64,000 nt of DNA from Kribbella kalugense (GTDB lineage: Bacteria > Actinomycetota > Actinomycetes > Propionibacteriales > Kribbellaceae), in the NCBI RefSeq assembly GCF_004365875.1, contig NZ_SODF01000002.1, positions 1,924,971-1,988,970 on the forward strand, written 5' to 3'. The translations under genes and the position numbers were made by a program. Shown one piece after another: positions 61,421 to 64,000 of this stretch (the stretch's first letter is position 1; each line of letters begins with the position of its first letter). A model generated the notes under the pieces. That model saw only the letters and a program-made list of their open reading frames with translations, ran no database searches and was not told the origin of the DNA.

Positions 61421-63979
61421 TTAGGGAGAGACCACCGAGGTCACGGTCGAGCCCGAGATGTACGTCGGCCAGACTCCGACCGTCACGCTGATCTGACCGC
61501 TCGCATTCGGAGTGAACGTGCTGGTCAGACCGTAAAGACTGGTGACTTGGACCGGCCCGGTCGCGTTGACTGTCACCGTCGTGTTGGCCCCGGATGCGAG
61601 CCAGATCGCGCGGAACGGCGTACCGTCGTTCGCCGCGTAGACCTGGTCGATAAGGCTATTCCCCGGGAACTCCTTGCCCACGAACGTCGCGCCGCGAAGC
61701 TGACGGGCAGCTGTTGCATAGGCGACGTACGACGGCTTGGGCGTGTACTTGCCGAGGGCATCGGCTTCGTTGTGCACCAGGCCGAAGTTGTTCTCCTGCG
61801 CGGCCGGGTCGATGCCGTCGTTCTTGAAGTCGTACACGTAGAACCGGTCGACGTCGTGCTCGGGGATCGTGAGTTGCGCGCGAGCCATGTACATCGCCTG
61901 CGTGGGTTCGTCGACCGGGACGGGACTGCCTGCTCCCGTGTACCAGCCGGCCTCGGTGATCCAGATCGGTTTGTCCACGCCGCCGTTGTACTGGCGGATG
62001 GTCGCGCGGACTTGGTCGATCGCGGCGCCGAGACCCTCCGGTGCGTGCAGGAAGTTGTACGGGTGGATCGACACCACGTCGAGGTATTTCAGCCCGCCCA
62101 ACTGGCAGAACGTCTGGAACCACGCCTGCTGCGTCACGTCGGTGTCGCCACCAGCGACAATCGTGAGATCGGGATGCGTGGCCTTCAGCTTCGTGTACGT
62201 CGCCTGCAGCAGCGCGAGGTAGCTGTCGGGTGCCTTGTTCGCCGGGCCTGCCGCGTTGTTGTCCCACTCGTTCCACACCGCCAGGTTGTGGATCTGCGGG
62301 TACTGATTCACCAGAGCGTTGGCGTAGTTGGCGAACGCGGTCCGGCCGGCGTCGGTGTACGGCGCGTTGAAGAGCTGATCGGGACAGTCGTAGAGACAGT
62401 TGCCGTAGTCGGCGACCAGCAACGGGTCGATGCCGTTGTTCTGATAGGCCTGCAGGTAGGTAGTGACCTTCGCGGGGAAGGCGTACGTGCCTGGAGTCGT
62501 CTCGGCGCTCGCCCAGTACGCCTCGTCGCGGCCGGCACGGGCTCCGGACTGCGCGAGCAGCGGCGCCAGGTCCGGGCTCCACGATCCGCCGAAGTGCGTG
62601 CCTGCTCCTTGGTACGTCGCCGGTGTGGTCGCCGTGACCGCGTCGAAGTTGATGGCGGCCGTCGTGCCGCCGCCGATGATCAGGCTCTTGTCCAGGGTGA
62701 GCATGATCGCCTCGGCCGGGCCATGCCAGACGCCGTCGTCGGCGCCGCCGAAGTGTAGGTAGCTGGTGCCGCCGTCGAAGCGGGTGACGTTCAGCTGCTG
62801 CCACGCCGTCGAGCCGGACAGGTTCAGCCGCTGCTGATGGACTTGGCCGGTCGCATCGGTGAGCCGGAGGCCGATTGCCGATACCTGGCTGGTCTTCGCC
62901 CAGAGATTGAGTGCGGTCAGGTTGACCGGGACGAAGTTGCGCTGGATCGCGACGTAGTTGCCGCCGCCGGTGAAGTCGCCGGAGAGTTTGGCGGACTGGG
63001 CGCCGGCCTGCAGGCTCGTGGTGTCGTAGGTGAGGCTGCCGGTCGCGCCCGCGAACTCGCTGCCTGGGTAGAACGACCAGCCTTCGGCCGCGCTCTCGTA
63101 GTCGCCGAGCGGGGTCGTCGGCTTGGTCGACAGGGCGTTGAGAGTGAAGTCGTCGAGGTTGACGCTGCTGCTGGTCGCGCCGGTGATGGCGCCCTTGTCG
63201 AGGATGATCTCGAGCTGCTTCGCGGGGCCGTGCCAGACTCCGTCGTTCGCGCCGCCGAAGTGTCCGTACTGCTTGCCGCCGTCGAACCGGGTGACGCTGA
63301 TTGGCTGCCAATCAGTTGCCCCTGACAACGTCAAGCGCTGCTGGTGGACCTGGCCGGTGGAGTCGGTCAGCCGGAACGTTAGGAACGACAGGTTCGGGGT
63401 CTTCGCCCAGAAGCTGACGCTGGTCGCGTTGACGGACGGGAGCAGTCGGTTGACGCTGACGTACGCTCCGCCGGCACTGAAGTTTCCGGACAGTTTGCCG
63501 GAGCTGGTGCCGGAGTGATTGGCGGTGGTGTCGAGGGCGAAGCTGCCGGTCGCACCGGGGAATTCGCTGCCTGGGTAGAAGGTCCAGGCCTCCGCGGTGT
63601 TCTCGAAGTCGCCGACTCGGTTGGTGGTGAGGCCGGCGACTGGCGCCGTGCTGACTGGGCTGAGGATGGCGAAGGTGGTCTGGGCTGACGTCGTACCGGC
63701 CTGGACGGTCAGCTTGTACCAGCCGCGGTTGGTGACCGATACCTGCAAGGTGCTCGCGGCGGCTTGGCTGCCGGTCGCGACGACGGTGCCGTTGACGTCG
63801 GCGGCCGACCAGGTGACGGACGCGGCGTCGGTGCTGAGACCGACCTTGACCGGCTGACCGTCGGTGAACACGTTGCCGAGGGTGATGGGCGTCAGGGCGA
63901 GGGTCGCGGCGTGCGCGGGAGTGATGGTGCCGAAGCAGAGGAGGAGAACTCCGAGAACGATGGCAAGACTACGTCTCAT
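61421..63979 (-). CDS. Secreted clan GH-A glycoside hydrolase with two tandem carbohydrate-binding-like modules
   Basis: An 852-residue exported protein. Signal peptide at residues 1-24 (ending AHA-A), a short beta domain (about 25-115), two tandem similar modules (about 120-285 and 288-450) sharing FYPGSEF.GATGS, STGQVHQQRL/ATGQVHQQRL, VTRFDGG and DDGVWHGPA, then a TIM barrel resembling GH39-like enzymes: acid/base Glu in AVWNEWDNN (about 571) and nucleophile Glu in IWITEAGWY (about 675), 104 residues apart, right for clan A. A C-terminal beta domain ends it. The substrate is a plant polysaccharide at a guess. ATG at 63979 has AAGGAG upstream. Confidence 0.85.
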   Translation of the reverse strand: MRRSLAIVLGVLLLCFGTITPAHAATLALTPITLGNVFTDGQPVKVGLSTDAASVTWSAADVNGTVVATGSQAAASTLQVSVTNRGWYKLTVQAGTTSAQTTFAILSPVSTAPVAGLTTNRVGDFENTAEAWTFYPGSEFPGATGSFALDTTANHSGTSSGKLSGNFSAGGAYVSVNRLLPSVNATSVSFWAKTPNLSFLTFRLTDSTGQVHQQRLTLSGATDWQPISVTRFDGGKQYGHFGGANDGVWHGPAKQLEIILDKGAITGATSSSVNLDDFTLNALSTKPTTPLGDYESAAEGWSFYPGSEFAGATGSLTYDTTSLQAGAQSAKLSGDFTGGGNYVAIQRNFVPVNLTALNLWAKTSQVSAIGLRLTDATGQVHQQRLNLSGSTAWQQLNVTRFDGGTSYLHFGGADDGVWHGPAEAIMLTLDKSLIIGGGTTAAINFDAVTATTPATYQGAGTHFGGSWSPDLAPLLAQSGARAGRDEAYWASAETTPGTYAFPAKVTTYLQAYQNNGIDPLLVADYGNCLYDCPDQLFNAPYTDAGRTAFANYANALVNQYPQIHNLAVWNEWDNNAAGPANKAPDSYLALLQATYTKLKATHPDLTIVAGGDTDVTQQAWFQTFCQLGGLKYLDVVSIHPYNFLHAPEGLGAAIDQVRATIRQYNGGVDKPIWITEAGWYTGAGSPVPVDEPTQAMYMARAQLTIPEHDVDRFYVYDFKNDGIDPAAQENNFGLVHNEADALGKYTPKPSYVAYATAARQLRGATFVGKEFPGNSLIDQVYAANDGTPFRAIWLASGANTTVTVNATGPVQVTSLYGLTSTFTPNASGQISVTVGVWPTYISGSTVTSVVSP

Positions 63980-64000
63980 GCCGACTCCTTGAATCAGGGC

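Overview
The window is very GC-rich, uses many GTG starts, packs genes with 4-base stop/start overlaps and carries actinobacterial hallmarks: AfsR/SARP, GAF-ANTAR and MocR regulators, DUF574 methyltransferases, 13E12-type HNH proteins, an IdeR/DtxR-type iron box and a TreY-TreZ pathway. A soil actinomycete fits well. Kribbella or a relative in Propionibacteriales is my best guess from the mix of sugar-uptake and regulator genes, but nothing here proves the genus. No rRNA or tRNA gene, CRISPR array or intact mobile element was recognised.

Layout. 1-3.3 kb: end of malate synthase, a cupin, a secreted trypsin-like protease, and what looks like a deletion scar joining a decapitated TetR gene to a membrane-protein remnant. 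3.4-9.7 kb: glgX-treY-treZ, an operon turning glycogen or maltodextrin into trehalose. 9.8-14.0 kb: a possible small Tyr-rich peptide gene, a stack of hairpins, a divergent NmrA-like/TetR pair with twin palindromic operators, then LuxR-type and AfsR-type regulators. 14.2-18.9 kb: a DUF574 methyltransferase and an iron-box locus, in which a fused penicillin-acylase/siderophore-type acetyltransferase is divergent from a siderophore-interacting reductase. 19.5-26.7 kb: sthA-like transhydrogenase, then a LacI-controlled ABC uptake operon with a GH51 arabinofuranosidase. 27-29.6 kb: aldo/keto reductase, PLP enzyme and MerR regulator linked by shared dyads and a 19-bp-spacer promoter. 29.6-33.5 kb: two degenerate repeat fields around an SRPBCC gene, and a DUF222/HNH protein.

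33.6-39.9 kb: a tightly coupled NAD-dependent formate dehydrogenase operon, fdsG-fdsB-fdsA-fdsD-moeA. 39.9-42.6 kb: gene-poor DNA with a 56-bp tandem repeat, a ROK regulator and more short repeats. 42.6-56.8 kb: regulators and stand-alone enzymes, including a GAF-ANTAR protein, a resolvase-fold protein without its catalytic serine, an XRE/TPR regulator, an NhaA-DsbA fusion, a rhodanese, a second DUF574 methyltransferase, an FAD oxidase divergent from a MocR regulator, and a LysR gene translationally coupled to a class A beta-lactamase homologue with no signal peptide. 56.8-64 kb: RidA, a LacI repressor fused to a PmoA-like (DUF6807) domain, thiS-thiG under a TPP riboswitch interrupted by a 164-bp palindromic element, another LacI regulator and a large secreted glycoside hydrolase.

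The most novel-looking items are the iron-box acylase-acetyltransferase fusion with its reductase partner, the riboswitch with the embedded palindrome, and the LacI-DUF6807 fusion.
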